DNA of 64,000 nt from Diprion similis. Its lineage: Eukaryota > Arthropoda > Insecta > Hymenoptera > Diprionidae. The notes below the pieces were generated by a model. That model ran no database searches and was not told where the DNA came from. It worked only from the letters and a program-made list of their open reading frames with translations. Position numbers and translations under genes: made by a program. The DNA lies in assembly GCF_021155765.1 (NCBI RefSeq), contig NC_060107.1, positions 11,580,501-11,644,500 of the forward strand. The letters are read 5' to 3'. Numbering within the stretch: the stretch's first letter is position 1; every line of letters begins with the position of its first letter. Below are positions 33,579 to 47,200 of the stretch, piece by piece.

Positions 33579-36228
33579 ATGGATACTAATCGCGGTTTCC
33601 AGTTGTCCCAACAATGGAAGCAATGTTTGGCAGCACTTGGCGGTGAGTTTTTATCTTTATAAAAGATCGATACGATGTATGCGGAAAGCGAAAAAATATA
33701 TTGAAAACATTGCAAATTCTGAAAAAAATGCTATAATTCGTTAGGAATTACAAAACTTTAGTGAGGATGTTAATTTACTTTCTATAAATAATGTTCAGTT
33801 TGTTTTTCCTTATTCAGTTTGAATTTAATGCAAGTAATTTTATTATTTTCAATTTCTGTAATTAATATCATTAACCAATGGATTTATCTCAATTTTCCCG
33901 AAATATCGTTTTGATAACAAACAACAAATACCATATTTGTATTAGTAATAAAATAGATCTTGAAGAATGTGTTGGAGATATTATATGTATAAGGTGCATT
34001 CTATGGCAAGTCAAACCAGCTTTTGTGGCTAAGAAAAATTTTCAAACATGATAGTCCTTATTTGATCTACTTAAGGATAAGAGTGTTTAAACCACACGCA
34101 CATCACAAGACACACCACACAACTGACCACACATACATAAAACACTGACACTAGCCAAGTTCCACTGTAACTCAGTCGAATCTCAAACTTCAAGTAACGC
34201 GGATTTGAATGTAAATATTATTTTAACCCAGTTCTCTTGTTTAGTAAAAATCCTTTACCAAAAGGTCTCTCAAGATTATCCCACATCAGAACACTGCCTC
34301 TCAGAAAACAAAGAATTGTTCCAAAAGTAAAAAAAATATATATATATCAACCATTTTCTTTTGAAAACGTTGTTAAGTTTGTTGCAAAAACATTCATTTT
34401 CTATTATTTTGCGATCAGCGGGGCTTAAGACAACAAAAGTGTAGACTAAAAATGGGCTCCTTTTACACTTCTTTCCAGTTTCCTCGCTTTACGGTACGAT
34501 ACTTTCGTTACTGCAGTTCTCTTACTGAGTATCATTACACGCGTGTAACGAAAGTACAGTGAGAGCTTTCAAGTACCTCGTACTTTTTTGAAACTACCCT
34601 TAACCTGAACAACGGAGTCTTCGACGACTATAACTAACAATAGGTATCCATCAAACCTCTCAAGATGTAGATCAAGTTCATGTGTAATTTATTTTGGGTC
34701 CCGTTATCCCGGAAACTGTGTTGCGTGATTTTTTCCCAGTTTTCAAAATCACGACCGTCTATCCGTGTTAAAAAAAAATAATCCACCATGATCAGAGTTG
34801 TTGCTGGTTGAAGTGACTTGGCATGGAATGCTCTATCTTTCTACTCAAGAACATGTATATATCTTGCAATAACTTTAACTATTATTTTCAGTCTCGGCTG
34901 GAATATCCAGTTGGGGAATGTTCGTCATTTGGCTGAGCTTGGAGCCCAATGTATTGAGTAATTGGATCTCCACGTTAGTGATGATAATTGGATCAATGGT
35001 GGGTGCAGTTAGTGCGGATACCTTCGGACGCAAAAGAACTTTGCTAGTGATGCTGGTTATGATCTTGCTGCAATTGTTCCTTGGGGGGTATACATTAATC
35101 ATGTCTCATTACGACTACGGATTCTCCATCACGTTGATAATTCTCTTGGCGTTCATCATCGGTGCAACCAGCACTGTGGTCCCAGTTTACCTATCCGAAA
35201 TCGCGGGTACGAACATCCGTGAAATTCTGATGCTGATGCCACTGCCAGGCTTCTGCATTGCGATGATAATCGCTTTATTGGTATACATCAATCAACCAAC
35301 TGATTTACTTACTACTTATTTGGTCGGTTGCTTGGCCGTTGTCATGATGCTGTTTCACGGAGTCGTGTTGATAACTTGCCCAGAAACGCCGTACTACTTG
35401 AACTGGAAGGGGAAGCATGATGAAGCTGAGAATTCTTTGAAATTCTACACGAAATCGGACTACCTCAGAGTCCCAGAAGACGTTTCGAAACTTAATGAAA
35501 AGCAAAATGCAGACGGATTTTTGCTGGAATGGAAATTGAAGATGAAGGAACTTGTAAGAAAAGAGAATCTGAGAAGATTGGCGATCGTTTTTTCCCTGAT
35601 AATCATCAAATGGGTGATCGGAGGCCGCCAAAACTTTGATATCGTCGATGAATTGATGTACTGCACTACCGATCCCTTATTTTTTCTGATCCTAATACCG
35701 ATGCTAATGTTTAGCATTTTCTTCATACTGTGCGTCAATCTTTTCAAAAAGAAACCAGCGTTGTTGGTGGCGATCGCATTCAGTTTTGCGAGTACCGTAA
35801 TCGATATCATCTTTCCAGGGCTGCCGATTATAGTTGTTTGCCTGAAGTTTCTGTGTCACGCTATTCTCGTGGCCGTGATCCTTGCTCAGGTCGGAAACTT
35901 GTTCCCAACGAACGTAAAGGCAGTGGCTATTGCCATAGTGACAAGCTTTCAGCTTCTGACTAGAAATTTGTACGATTTGATTGAAGGTACATTATTGTAC
36001 GGCTATGGGTCATATCATCACATTCATTGGGAAGTTAAATCGTACGTCGATGCTGCTCTTATCGTCGTGATCTTTATCTTGGCTTTGACTCTGTACCCCA
36101 AAAGTACCGAAGCTTTTTCCGCGAAAACATCCGAACATTATTCCACTCGAACCACGGGACCTTTAGTCTTTAGATGCGATAAAACTGGTCTAGAATCGGG
36201 AGTTGTTACCTGCGAAATCAAGCGATAA
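33579..36228 (+). CDS. Gene 4: MFS sugar-porter family transporter (Tret1-like, divergent)
   Basis: CDS is join(33579..33642, 34892..36228), 1401 nt, 466 residues. ATG 33579 lies 16 nt after acceptor CAG at 33562. Intron 1 is long here (1249 bp against about 118-163 bp in the others), GTGAGT...TTTTCAG, phase 1. Residues 1-20 keep the paralogue pattern N-R-G-F-Q-L-S-Q-Q-W-K-Q-C-L-A-A-L. Landmarks are G-R-K-R-T at 67-71, Y-L-S-E-I at 121-125, C-P-E-T-P-Y-Y-L at 184-191, F-P-T-N-V-K-A at 359-365 and Y-P-K-S-T-E at 423-428. A hydrophilic tail of about 35 residues follows, longer than in B or C. QQxxG is again missing from span 7 (G-G-R-Q-N-F). It is a probable plasma-membrane solute carrier of unknown substrate. 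It is the most diverged intact member and has no unit-type spacer. Confidence 0.87.
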
Positions 36229-37020
36229 TGGAATCGTGGAATTTTGTGTCCTATAGAAAAATAATCACTTACTAATGATAAACTTTTGTCTGTATTTGTT
36301 GAAAATGAGTATCTTTTATCTGAATATAAGCTTATTCTATAATTAAACTGGTGCAAGCATAAAATTTCATTTGATTAAATTGAAATTCATCGCTACCCAG
36401 ATAATACATTTTTTTTTTATACGAACAAGTTAATTTTCTGTACTTTCTCGTATTCTGGGTGGGAAAAATCAGCATTTTATGGAATGAAAGTCTAGTATCG
36501 ACGAGCGGTTAAGAAAGTAAACTCTATAACCACAAGAGATGTTAATCAGGGTACTTTTGGGTTCAATGTCGTCGCTACTCTGAAATCAGCGAAATGAGAA
36601 AAGTGTAAGAAGTGATACGGAGATGATTTATATTTAAATGTAGAGTGATTTCTTGAAACAGTAAGGAGTGTAAAAGTGTTTAATTAAGCGAAATAGATTT
36701 TCGTTAGAGTGGGTCTTGTTGAGTTGTGCAGTAGAAGTTAATTGGTTGAATTTCGAAGTAGAAGTCAACCAGAAATGAAGGTATAAATGCAAGAAAAGAG
36801 AGACAGGAAAAAGATTGTAAAATTATTGAGAAAAAAGTTGGAGAGTTAGTAGAATGATTTTAGCTATGTAAATTAGAATTTCGGTCAAGGGGTAAGCGTT
36901 GAGTTTGTAACGATTCAAACATGCTCGCCTCAATTCAAAAGCAGTACTCATTGTCAGTTGCACTTGACTATCAGTGTCCATCACGTGGTATCTACCTTGC
37001 TTCATACCGAATGACATAGA
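36229..37020. other. Gene 4 3' flank, no gene recognised
   Basis: AT-rich, presumably including the 3' untranslated region. No strong polyadenylation signal close to the stop was noticed. Confidence 0.4.
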
Positions 37021-37044
37021 TATATATATATATATATATATATA
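37021..37044. repeat. (TA)n microsatellite, 24 bp
   Basis: Uninterrupted TA run. Confidence 0.93.
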
Positions 37045-37649
37045 CGTTTTAAACGAACGTGTCGCCATTATTGACGTTGACAGATCTTCGATATCGGCAA
37101 CCAAAAGTCAAGTTACTATTAAGAAGACCATTTAAAACACTCAAACAATCAAAACTTCCACTATACCTATAAAAATTTAAGAAAGACTTTGGGAAAATAA
37201 ATAAAAAAAAAAAGTACAGAGAGACAATTTTAGTGAAAGTCAGACCGTTTGCATTTATAATTTTTAACGCTATAAATCTTCTTAACCAATATTTTATGTG
37301 ATAAATGATTCAGAGAATGTTTATGCTTACGTAGTAGCTATTGCTACAAGTTGAAGCAAATATATTATACAATAAAATCCTTTATAGATTTCTAAATCGA
37401 TTCTTCACGTTGTCTTATAATAAAAATACCAAATATATATAAATATGCATTATTTAATATACATTATAAGTGTTTTGGTCAATTTCATAGTTGTAACGAG
37501 CTTTTTCGACGCAGCACTTTGCGTATTGATTTTATTTTGTTCACTCCTATTGCGCTCCTATAATTTAGAATTGATTTTAGTTGTAGTTATTTATTTCCTT
37601 TCACCTTCTTCATTGATGGTTACGTTTTATAAATGTCTTCATATCGATT
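37045..37649. other. Intergenic, no gene recognised
   Basis: Very AT-rich. A 106-codon frame at 37445-37765 is hydrophobic by composition and runs into the following repeat in a different frame, so I do not call it. Confidence 0.45.
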
Positions 37650-38013
37650 TGAAATGGCATCATAGGAGCCAACGGGGTTCGATCGACAGATTCCGAAAAC
37701 CCAACGTAAGCCCACAACTGACCAGGACAAGCCAAGTAAAATTCTCCCTCCATCTCAGCATGTAAAGACAATTGTAAAGCAGTTTCAAAGCAACAAACCA
37801 AGGCCTAAAAGCGGCCTGAGTCAAGACCTCCGGAGAAGGTCTGGGTCACCTCCTCCCATGCACTCAGGAGGACATGTGGTTATCCACTGGACTGGGTATG
37901 GGGGTTGTTGCCCACGGCCAGGTCCTCTGAAAACACTCGACTCAAGGCAGATAGAAAAGAGACTTCACAGAGAGAGAACGGTCGTGTCTTCAGCATCCAT
38001 TCCAACTTTCTGA
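37650..38013 (+). mobile_element. Decayed mobile-element-like repeat, inverted copy 2
   Basis: ATG at 37654 is followed by Ala, Ser, then TAG (37663-37665), after which one frame stays open for 115 codons to a TGA at 38011-38013. It is basic and Pro-rich: F-D-R-Q-I-P-K-T-Q-R-K-P, then S-G-S-P-P-P-M-H-S-G-G-H and T-G-Y-G-G. It matches 26640-27094 in opposite orientation, about 11 kb away, across gene 4. It resembles a degraded element-encoded nucleic-acid-binding protein, but the family is not established. Confidence 0.5.
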
Positions 38014-41000
38014 ATAATTTCGATGTAAGTCTTGCTACAGTCCCTTAGGTACAAGCTCTGTTATTCGGCTGTGTCGTTACGTATACAGTTATTGTTCTAT
38101 GGTAGCTTATCACTGTGTACTTGTAGTTGGATATGTGGACAAGACACGATAGGGTTCTGTCCTGAAGGTGGTCCGGTTGCAACACGACACCAGCGGCCTG
38201 TTGTCCAAAGTCGTCTACGGGGCAAAGGCTGTCCTCGTTCTCGAGACGTCAGGGTCCTGTAATGATCTGGGCTTCTGCCATCCGGGAATCCTTCTTGGCC
38301 CTGACCTGACGCAGAATATTGGCTGGTCCTAGTATTACGGCGAAGAATTTGTATTGCGACGATATTGCGGAGGTTGTACGCTCCTAAAGTGACCGTTTTT
38401 TGGCCTCAACAGCAAATAATAATGATGAAATCATTTTTTAAAACAAATCATGATTTTTCATTGGAAAATACGAGAATATTTAATCTTGGTTTAGTTATAA
38501 TTTTTCGTAATTTTTATACTGGAAGTACCATATTCGTAGCTTGTTACACGCGCAAACAGTTGCCGTGAATCAGGGGTATTATTCAGGCATATACTCTCTT
38601 TGGGTATGCAGATGAGTCCCACATCTCGCAAGACAACGGTTGTGTTAAGGATTTTTCAATTCTGAACGTATACATAATCTCGTTTATGGCCGAGTCGAGG
38701 GAAAGTCCGAAGGATTTTTCGAACTAGAAAAAATCTGGTGCGCAAATTCCAGGAGTCGAGTCGTAGCTTACCTAACAATCATTTTTCAACCTTCACAAAA
38801 TGATGTCACTAGTAGTTTATCTGATTTCACAATCACAAATGGATCTATGAGATTGTGGCATCCGACCTTTTTTCAAACAGATTTAACATATCTTTTTATA
38901 TAATGCAAACGTTTTCGCGTGTTTTTTTAATGCTTCATGATATCCTCACTCTGACTGACTTCATCGATCATCGAATCATTCAGTTATTCGTCCTTATCGA
39001 TCGTCAGATAATTTCGTTGCTTCACCATAGCAAAAATTTGGGTATTTTCCCCACCCTTGAGCATTTTACAAAAGCATTTGTGACTTGGCCAAGTGTACGA
39101 TGTCGGTAAAGGTATCTGTATCCAAAAACAGCCTTGCATATATGCTATGGCCTAGCTCTCCCTAGCTTTTCCCCACAATATTTACTACTAACTGATAATT
39201 ATTCGCGAGATTCACCGTTTAATTAATTGTTAATTCATAGTAAAGACGCAAATAGTTCATTTTCAGCCAGCATAAGGTCAACCATAATTTGTAGACGACC
39301 TATATTCTATCTGCAGTATTTCGTGAATATATCGTTAAAACGTTGTGTCTAAATAATTACAAACGGCAATTCATTTTCATCGTCAATCTACAAAAATGTT
39401 CACTGTCGTTTTCTCAACTATAAATTTTCATCTGATTTTCTAGGATATAATTCAATTTCCAATATCGAATTTAAATCCAGTAAAGTCCATCAACCGCGAC
39501 TGGAAAAATGAATAATACTCGAAGAGAGAGAGATAGAGTAAAAAAATTATGTCCGCTGGTTTATCCGAATCGGAAGTCTGTAACTGGTAAAATATCTTTT
39601 TTTCGTCCGAACTCTTTTGCCCGTATTTGAATTCAGTTAACGAGGGATCACAGAACCAATTAAAACCGCACAAAGTAATCCTCCGCTGACCAAAGCGAAG
39701 CCCACCTTCACCTTCTCATTTCCTCACCCTCGACTCGTTTTAGCCCCTTTTACACTACCGCAGAAGAAAGTCAAGGAACTTTTTCCCGCTGTAGTCATAC
39801 GATCAAATTATGGTCCAAAGAGTTTTGCCAGGATCTTTGCAAAGTCAGACTTGCAGCAGTCTTATAGCAGGTCTGACTGGTCAGCCTTTCACGATTAATC
39901 CGAGCTGAAAATTTGTCGCCTTTTTACCAAGTCCAGTGAAAACTTCTCCCATAAAATGAACAAGTGAAAAGTACGCAAAGAAGCCAACGATTTTATGGCT
40001 AGATTTCAAGTCCACGAAAAAATAACCGAACTCCATCCTAAGAGTTATATATTGCTTGCACTAATCGGCGTTGATGAATAAAATATTACAATAATGTGGA
40101 GTTCAGGAGTCACCGAAGAATTATATGTATTACTATAATCAGTGAATCATCGTGAATTCTGTGTAAACAATTTTCAGAATTTGGGTAAAACTCTCTGCTT
40201 TCATCTGATCTTTACTTTTGGGTAATTTGAACACTTTGTAAAACTCGATAAATATTTACAAGTTTTCAGAATTAAAATTAGATGAACCTACAGTATAAAC
40301 ATCTCTCCGAAAAAGTCTTTTAATCAAACAAAAGGTCATGAGTAACGCATCAATAAAAATGTTTGCGAGATACTTTAGAAGATTTTGGTGAATTAAAAAT
40401 TAAATTGAATAAAATCACTTTCCTCGACTTTTGAAAACTTGATAAGACTTTTGCCAGAGTCTATCAGAATTTTCAGCAATTTCTCTATTATTACACTGAT
40501 TGAGCAGCACTGTAAACCAAGATTTATTTTTGGTCAACTTTTGGCTTGACCCGTACGTGAGCAGAATTTAATTGGAAAACGATTAGCCCTGGCAGGAGTA
40601 AGATAAACCATCATAGCTGGCATAGCTTGTGACAAATTGTGACGCCGGATGAAAGGCTGGGATAATTCCAATTAGGGTTGGCTATTGCTGTCGAGCAGAG
40701 GCGGCGGAATAAGATAAGGTTATTTATTTGCCGGGCTAATTTATCTCGGATAAAGATAGCTTAACTCGTAATACGGAGTATATGAAAGCTGCCGACATGA
40801 TGAGAAAGCCGTGCCAAAGCTTGGCTTCGAAATGAACCGAAAACTGTTTTATGCTTCAACTTTCAGCTTGTGGTTTTAGGTACTTCGTTTTTCGCGCCAA
40901 CTTTTTAACCGAAGCCCAGCTTCTTTCCTTTTATATTCTTTTATTATTACAGAGCTTTGAACGTCTAAATTGTGTTGAATTAAGGAGGTCGTTTTGTTGA

Positions 41001-41215
41001 GAATTCGCATTTTTCATTAATTTTCAAATAAGATAATCGTACTTCAAGTATTTATATCTGATTATCATCTACGTGACCAGTGAAAATCTCTCAAAAAATA
41101 TAGATATAAAATATAGGTATATACCAGAATTATAAACATTAATAATCTTACTACAATATCGATAAGTTATTTTTTCCCCAGACTACTTTCTAGAAAGTTA
41201 CTGTGAAAAAAAGTG
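38014..41215. other. Intergenic, no gene recognised
   Basis: On the minus strand a stop-free frame of about 95 codons (about 38100-38385, Arg and Gly rich) lies next to the element remnant and may belong to it. The rest is AT-rich. A GATA-rich patch near 40600-40765 (AGATAAACC, AGATAAGG, GGATAAAGATAGC) looks regulatory rather than coding. Confidence 0.4.
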
Positions 41216-41240
41216 CTGTGCTGTGCTGTGCTGTGCTGTG
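41216..41240. repeat. (CTGTG)5 minisatellite
   Basis: Five exact pentamers in tandem. Confidence 0.95.
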
Positions 41241-44200
41241 TTTTGATTTTAATGCTCATCAATATTTCGTATGAATCAGTCGAAGAATAAGAATCTAATC
41301 ATCACACAAAATAAAAATTAATAGTCATTTGAAAGCGATTTTTTCATCTAATCAAAGTAATAATTCACACTTTCCGCGCGTGTTGCCAACTTCAAATTAT
41401 AAAGAAAAAAATTCTCTCGTGAAACATCACCTTCTTAAAATCAAAGCCGAAACAACACCTTTTTCACGGCGATGCCGAAACAACGATATCAACTAAAATT
41501 CTCAGACGGAGTGAAGTTCATTTTGTAATTCACGTATAGGTTATGACGGAAAAATACTTTTTCGCAATCCGCGATCAAACGGCAAATATCCGAACACGTG
41601 CGGAAGCACAACCGAACCGATTTCTCGTGCGCCAGCGATCTTTTCTCACCTTCCTCATCTGTTGAACGCCATGACGGATTAGGTTTTACTTACTTAACCG
41701 CGTATCAAACTAGGATATATATGCGTTCGTATCTGAAGCTCGGCTGGGCTGCCGACCGAGCTAGGTGATCGTGATAATCTCGAGGGGGGCAGATAGGAAT
41801 AATAATCCGAGACACGGGAGACTTACGTTATAATATAATATCAATAATTCATTACCTGGGTCGAAAATTGTCCAGAATATCTCGATGGGCAGCTCTGACG
41901 CTCTAGGTGAACCAATCCTTCAGCTATTGCACTTCTTTACACACACTCACTCACAATCGAAGGCACTTGACTCTCGCGTACGTCATAAATGTTTGGTGAC
42001 AGATTGATGGCCGCCCGCCCCCCCAACTTATTGTGGGGTGTTCGGTCACGTAACACGGTCCGAACAACAGTAAACAGTAAACACTTACAATCAGTCGAAC
42101 ACACTGACACTCCGATTCACCTTTGAACCGATCAACACCGCGTTACCGAGCCATTGATATATATATTTTTTTTCTTAAACCATTAGGTGCTACCTTACAT
42201 CGATGTAAGCACAAGGTGACGCTGCGGCGCCGGCACACTGCATGCACGCACCGCGAAGCCTACGCTCGGACTGACGCTCACTGCAATACCGACATTACCG
42301 ACAGCAGCAGCAGTGACAAGGTTTGACCGCTAGGTGGCTGACCGTCGCCAACTGCTCCCGACTTTACGGTAGCACGACGAGCGCCTAATAACATGACTCA
42401 TTTGCGACTGCAGCGCCAAATCGGGTAATGACAGATGAACGGTTCGGTGACTTTTGATTACTTACATGAGCGGTCGCGTGACGGAGTGCCGATTAGGTCG
42501 CCATATGATTCGTAGTATGGGACCATTGTCCGTGTGACGCATACGTAGTGGTTTAGAAAAAAAAAAAATTACAAAATTGATGCTCTATGGTCAGCAGCTC
42601 TCCTATAGTCAAAAAAATTATTAATCGCTTTATCATCGAGCTACGATGAAGGGTAATAAGCGCCGGCTGGCTGTGACAGACTCTTTTATGAGGACAAGTA
42701 AGCAATTAGTATCTGTTAGTTCTGATTTTACTCATTTACGATAAACTTAAAAATTTGTAATCAACGAAATCTTCGTCGATAGTAGCAATGCAGCCTGCAA
42801 GTAGCATTCATTATGTGTAGGACGGGGTTAAAGTCATGTCGGATTTTACTCTGATGTAATTACTGATAGGTTCGTAACCTATGAATTATGCAATTCTTTT
42901 TTTGTTTTATTAATTGATTAGATCATTTTTCAGTACTGAATAGGTAGACACTGATGTCATATTGCGTGAATGGCGCGAAATTTGATGGATAAACTAAGCA
43001 ATAATTGCAAAAGTATTGATAGTGGAGAAAAAAATTTCCGACAAAGATGTAGGTAATCGAATGATCTATAAGTTTGATAATAGATTAGATTCAATGACAG
43101 CGAAAAAGACGAAAACAGGCAAGTTATGCATTTCGAATAAAAGTTAACTCGGAAAATGTTGATGCTAGAAAAAAAAGTTTAGAATAACAAAGTTACAAAA
43201 TTTAATTTTTAAGCGAGAACGTCTGTTTAGATTTTTGTGCGAAATGAACCGTTCGCTAGACATCGAATTTAACGCGTTATTCACGATAATGGCGTCACTG
43301 ACACTCTGGGAACCTTTCAAATCTGAAAATAAGCTCAGAATATGTCTCGTTTACAAATCACACTCTCCTGCCAGTTACGTTATGAAATTTAAACTGATTC
43401 ACCTATTCCCTGGATTAAGCGAAAGACGTAGAAAGGGAGAGAGGGAACGGCTAACCGAACGGTGACGATCGGTGTTTATGCCTTCACAGTCCTCGTCCAT
43501 TCCTCGCAAGTGAAAGCACTTCTGCTTTTCCGTTTCGTTACGGTCCGTCGGGCTCCGTCAAGTGCGGGTCGAAGATAACTCACGGTGTCAAAATTCGCCA
43601 TTGGAATGTTTTCTCAACAAACAAAGGTTAAAATCCGGTGAAACAGATCAGCGGGTATCAAATATCAACTTGGTCGAATCGAAAACTCAAATTTTTCACA
43701 TTGTGACGCTTGAAGTAGTTCGAGTGAAGTTCAAAGACGTCGAGCTTTATACAGAGCTTGCCAAAGCTGAAGATTCAACTCCCGGAAATAGTGGCATAAA
43801 TTTTGGAGCTGCAGAGTCGTAACTTTCATCATAATTACTGCAGTGATAATAACTCCGTTTAACATTTGTCAAGTCGGATTTTAACTCGACTGGAGGAAAA
43901 CTTTTTCCCCTTCCTCCGAGTTAATTTGCTCCTCAAAGTGAAGCAGTGTTATTGAGATTCAATCCCAGAAATTTCTTATTTTCTTTCATCGATAACTCAT
44001 TGTCAAAGAAATTGTTACGTAGAGAATTAAATTTTTTTATCAATCGTTGATCTTGTTTCTCCCCCACGCGTCAATCGAAGTTTTTCCGCCGTTACGATGT
44101 TTCGTTTTTTGTAATACAGAGTTGTGTTGTTGGTGGAGTGAATCCAAAATCTGTTACTGATCGTCACAGTGTTGAAATTCAAAGTGCAGTTAGTGTGAAG

Positions 44201-47200
44201 TGCAAGTGCCTCGAATTCTCGTGCGAAACGGATTATCCTCTTCTCTTCGGTTACTTCAAAAGGTGAGTATTTTTTTACCCTACTCAGTGTGCTTTCCAAT
44301 GATCTCCAAATATTACGATAAAAGGTTTTTCCGATTTACAACATCGAGATGAATAGCTACTTCGTAATTTCAAAAAACGGTTTTTTTCAATTAGACAAAT
44401 GCAAGTAAATTGTGTGAAATAGAGTTATTTAAAACTCTTGGGGATCTAAAAGTTATTTAAAACGACGCATATTTGCACAACGAATAGCTCACTCTCTACA
44501 CGTTATACGAAATATGCAAACTCTGGGCGTTTATTAAACGTTGGGATGTTATCTATATTCACAGAAGTTGTGTCGAGGAACAATAACTGGGACACTTGAC
44601 ACTTGGACTGATTGTGAATTCTATCTTCTTCTTTTACCGCCTCAGCTGATAAAAAAACGCTCAATGCTCGGTTTTATGTGAGACGTTGACGAAAGCTAGT
44701 AATCTGGATTATATTATTGGGATTGGATTTCACACACAAGTCACATTGTTAGTCAAAAAATTATAACGAAAACAAAACAAATAGTTTCACATCCCCAACG
44801 TTTTTAAAAATGACTAGACTATGAATTAAAAATATTAATGCTCCAAGAATTCCTGAACAAGGTCATGAAAATGTTCAGCGAAATGAAATCCTCTGAAGTT
44901 GAAAACTAATTAACTATTTATGTATGACGGATAATCAACTAGTTTTAAGATCAGCAGGAATTTAAGCACGGAATTAATTAACGCTCATAATGTTCTGAAT
45001 TTGAAAGAGCAAAGATTCATTTTTTAACAGCTGCTAATGTGAATTAAAAGAGAAGTTTTGAATAGTCAAAGTTAAATTTGTTGGTTTTCGAGAAAAAAAG
45101 CATAAGTAACAAAATTCGGAAAGTATCCTAATTCAAAAGAGATGCACAAATTGATTCCGAACTTTTGCTAGTCAATTGATTAATTATTCCCTCACTGAAT
45201 GCGGAAAGTGCGCAATGTAGGAATGACGCGAGTACACAAAACGTTGAAAGCGTTGGGAGAAAATTGTTTTGGCGAGAATTCCAAAAGATAAAGGGATGAA
45301 TAGTCGAGCATTGTGTCCAGGTCCCTACTTTTCCGTTTTACTGGCTCCGTCATGAATCATTGGCCGCTCCAATCTTGTTATATTTGAGGGCATCCGAGCT
45401 TCGATAAGAAAGGTCAGGACATTTACGCTCATGAAACGAGCTGGAGAAGAGAAGAAGAGAAGGAAAAACAATGAGGGACAAGAGATCAGCTATAATCGCT
45501 CGTTTTTATCAGGTTAACGTTATTAAAGTTGTATTGCAATGATGCGATTTTGGAGAAAGTTGCGTGTCGGCGTGGGAAGTGAAAGAAAAATCTAAGTTTC
45601 ATGTAGAAACATAAGATCATTACGTACGAAATTTTTATCTTTCGGCTAAAAAAGATAAATGAGATTATTACAAGCAATTTGATCTCACTTCGTTTTTTTC
45701 ACGTACACATTGGCATACGTGACCCAAATAATGCACTTATAAAATGTAATTATAAGCGTGTTCCAGAAGCGTTCGAAAATGAAATTGGGATCCCTTTCGT
45801 CTTCATTAGTCGGTTGATGACAGATACAAATCTGTGACTCAAGACTCTTTGGTCTCTGAAATTTGAGAGTTTGGGTCTTGTCCAAAACAAAAATGAAGGG
45901 AAAATTTATGGTACCGTTTGGCATATTCCTTCATATCAACTGCTCGTATTGATCTTATTCACGCGATTTAGAGTTTCGAAATTGATAAAACCATGATCGA
46001 ATCACTGAATGTTTTTTAACAAGGAAAGTTCTGTCCTTCAACGCTGCGTGTCGTAATTTGCTTTACTTTACTACACGCTTAAAACGCAGCCCGTCAAAGT
46101 TTTCAGTTTGGAATATAAATCGGCCTGTACAACGGCGGTAAATTTTCTCGATGGATTATTGCGTCAAAATAGGTTATTTATCAACGCCCGAATCTCAGCG
46201 TGGCTCAGATCTGATTTTATTTATTTTTTTCACATAGACTGTCGTTGATTCATCGCCAGCTCATTTCGTATTTTTCGAATTCTCGATGGCTGTTGGCTCA
46301 CAGACGGTTTTGGATACTTCAAAGAGGCGGGAACCAGCTTCACTGTCACGATGCTAAAATTAATACTTGTTCAACTATACGCGCTGGCTCTGTAATTTCA
46401 TTTACATCTGTACGCCTCCTCCGCAACTGCAAAGTTCCGTCAATACTGCTTCATTTATCAGTCGAATAGCCTTCGTAGTCACGAGCTAATGCAAATCTCG
46501 TATTAGCTGATGAATCCAGCGACCAATCGCATCTAGTGTCATTGAATAAATCGACTTGTGCATGCCGATATTCTAGAGACCAAGTCACATCCAGTTTTCT
46601 AGCTTGCTTTCGTCAGTACTTTAAAAATTTTTTAATCCATCAATTTTTTTCTTGGTGTGCTGAACACTGCCGAGTATCTTTGCAACTAACTGTGTTTAAG
46701 TTATTATATGAACAAGAAACTTGAAGTAAATGATTCGGCGAGGTAAAATACCCTATTCAAAAGTCAAATCGAAAGCGAAATCGAAATGTAATGAATAATA
46801 CTCGGCATGAGTGGATGTTAATTTTATTGAGTAACTCAATAGATTGAACGATCTTTCTGGAAATTTGATCGGTAATGAGTTTAATAAGACCAAGTCATCG
46901 GACTAAATTTCATTTGAATTCGACTATCTACTTTTGAGTTAGCATCGGACAAAGAAATTTCTGTTTGCGCTATTAATTCGGGAATCGCTTGGGCCGATTC
47001 TGCTAAAACATTCCTCCCATCCGTAATCGTCAACCGTAAGAAAAATTTTCACTTCAGCTGATGCCAAAAAAGCGTTAACGCGAAATCAAGACTTTGAAGA
47101 CATTAACTTTAAATGCGTTTATATCAAAGCTACATTTTTCAATTTGGAAATTTTGTATGAATCTTCTGCATACATCCCTCTATAGCCCTTTTCACGGGAA

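Noticed and set aside
37445..37765. 106-codon hydrophobic frame
   Set aside because: The hydrophobicity comes from T-rich composition, and its end lies out of frame with the recognised element remnant.
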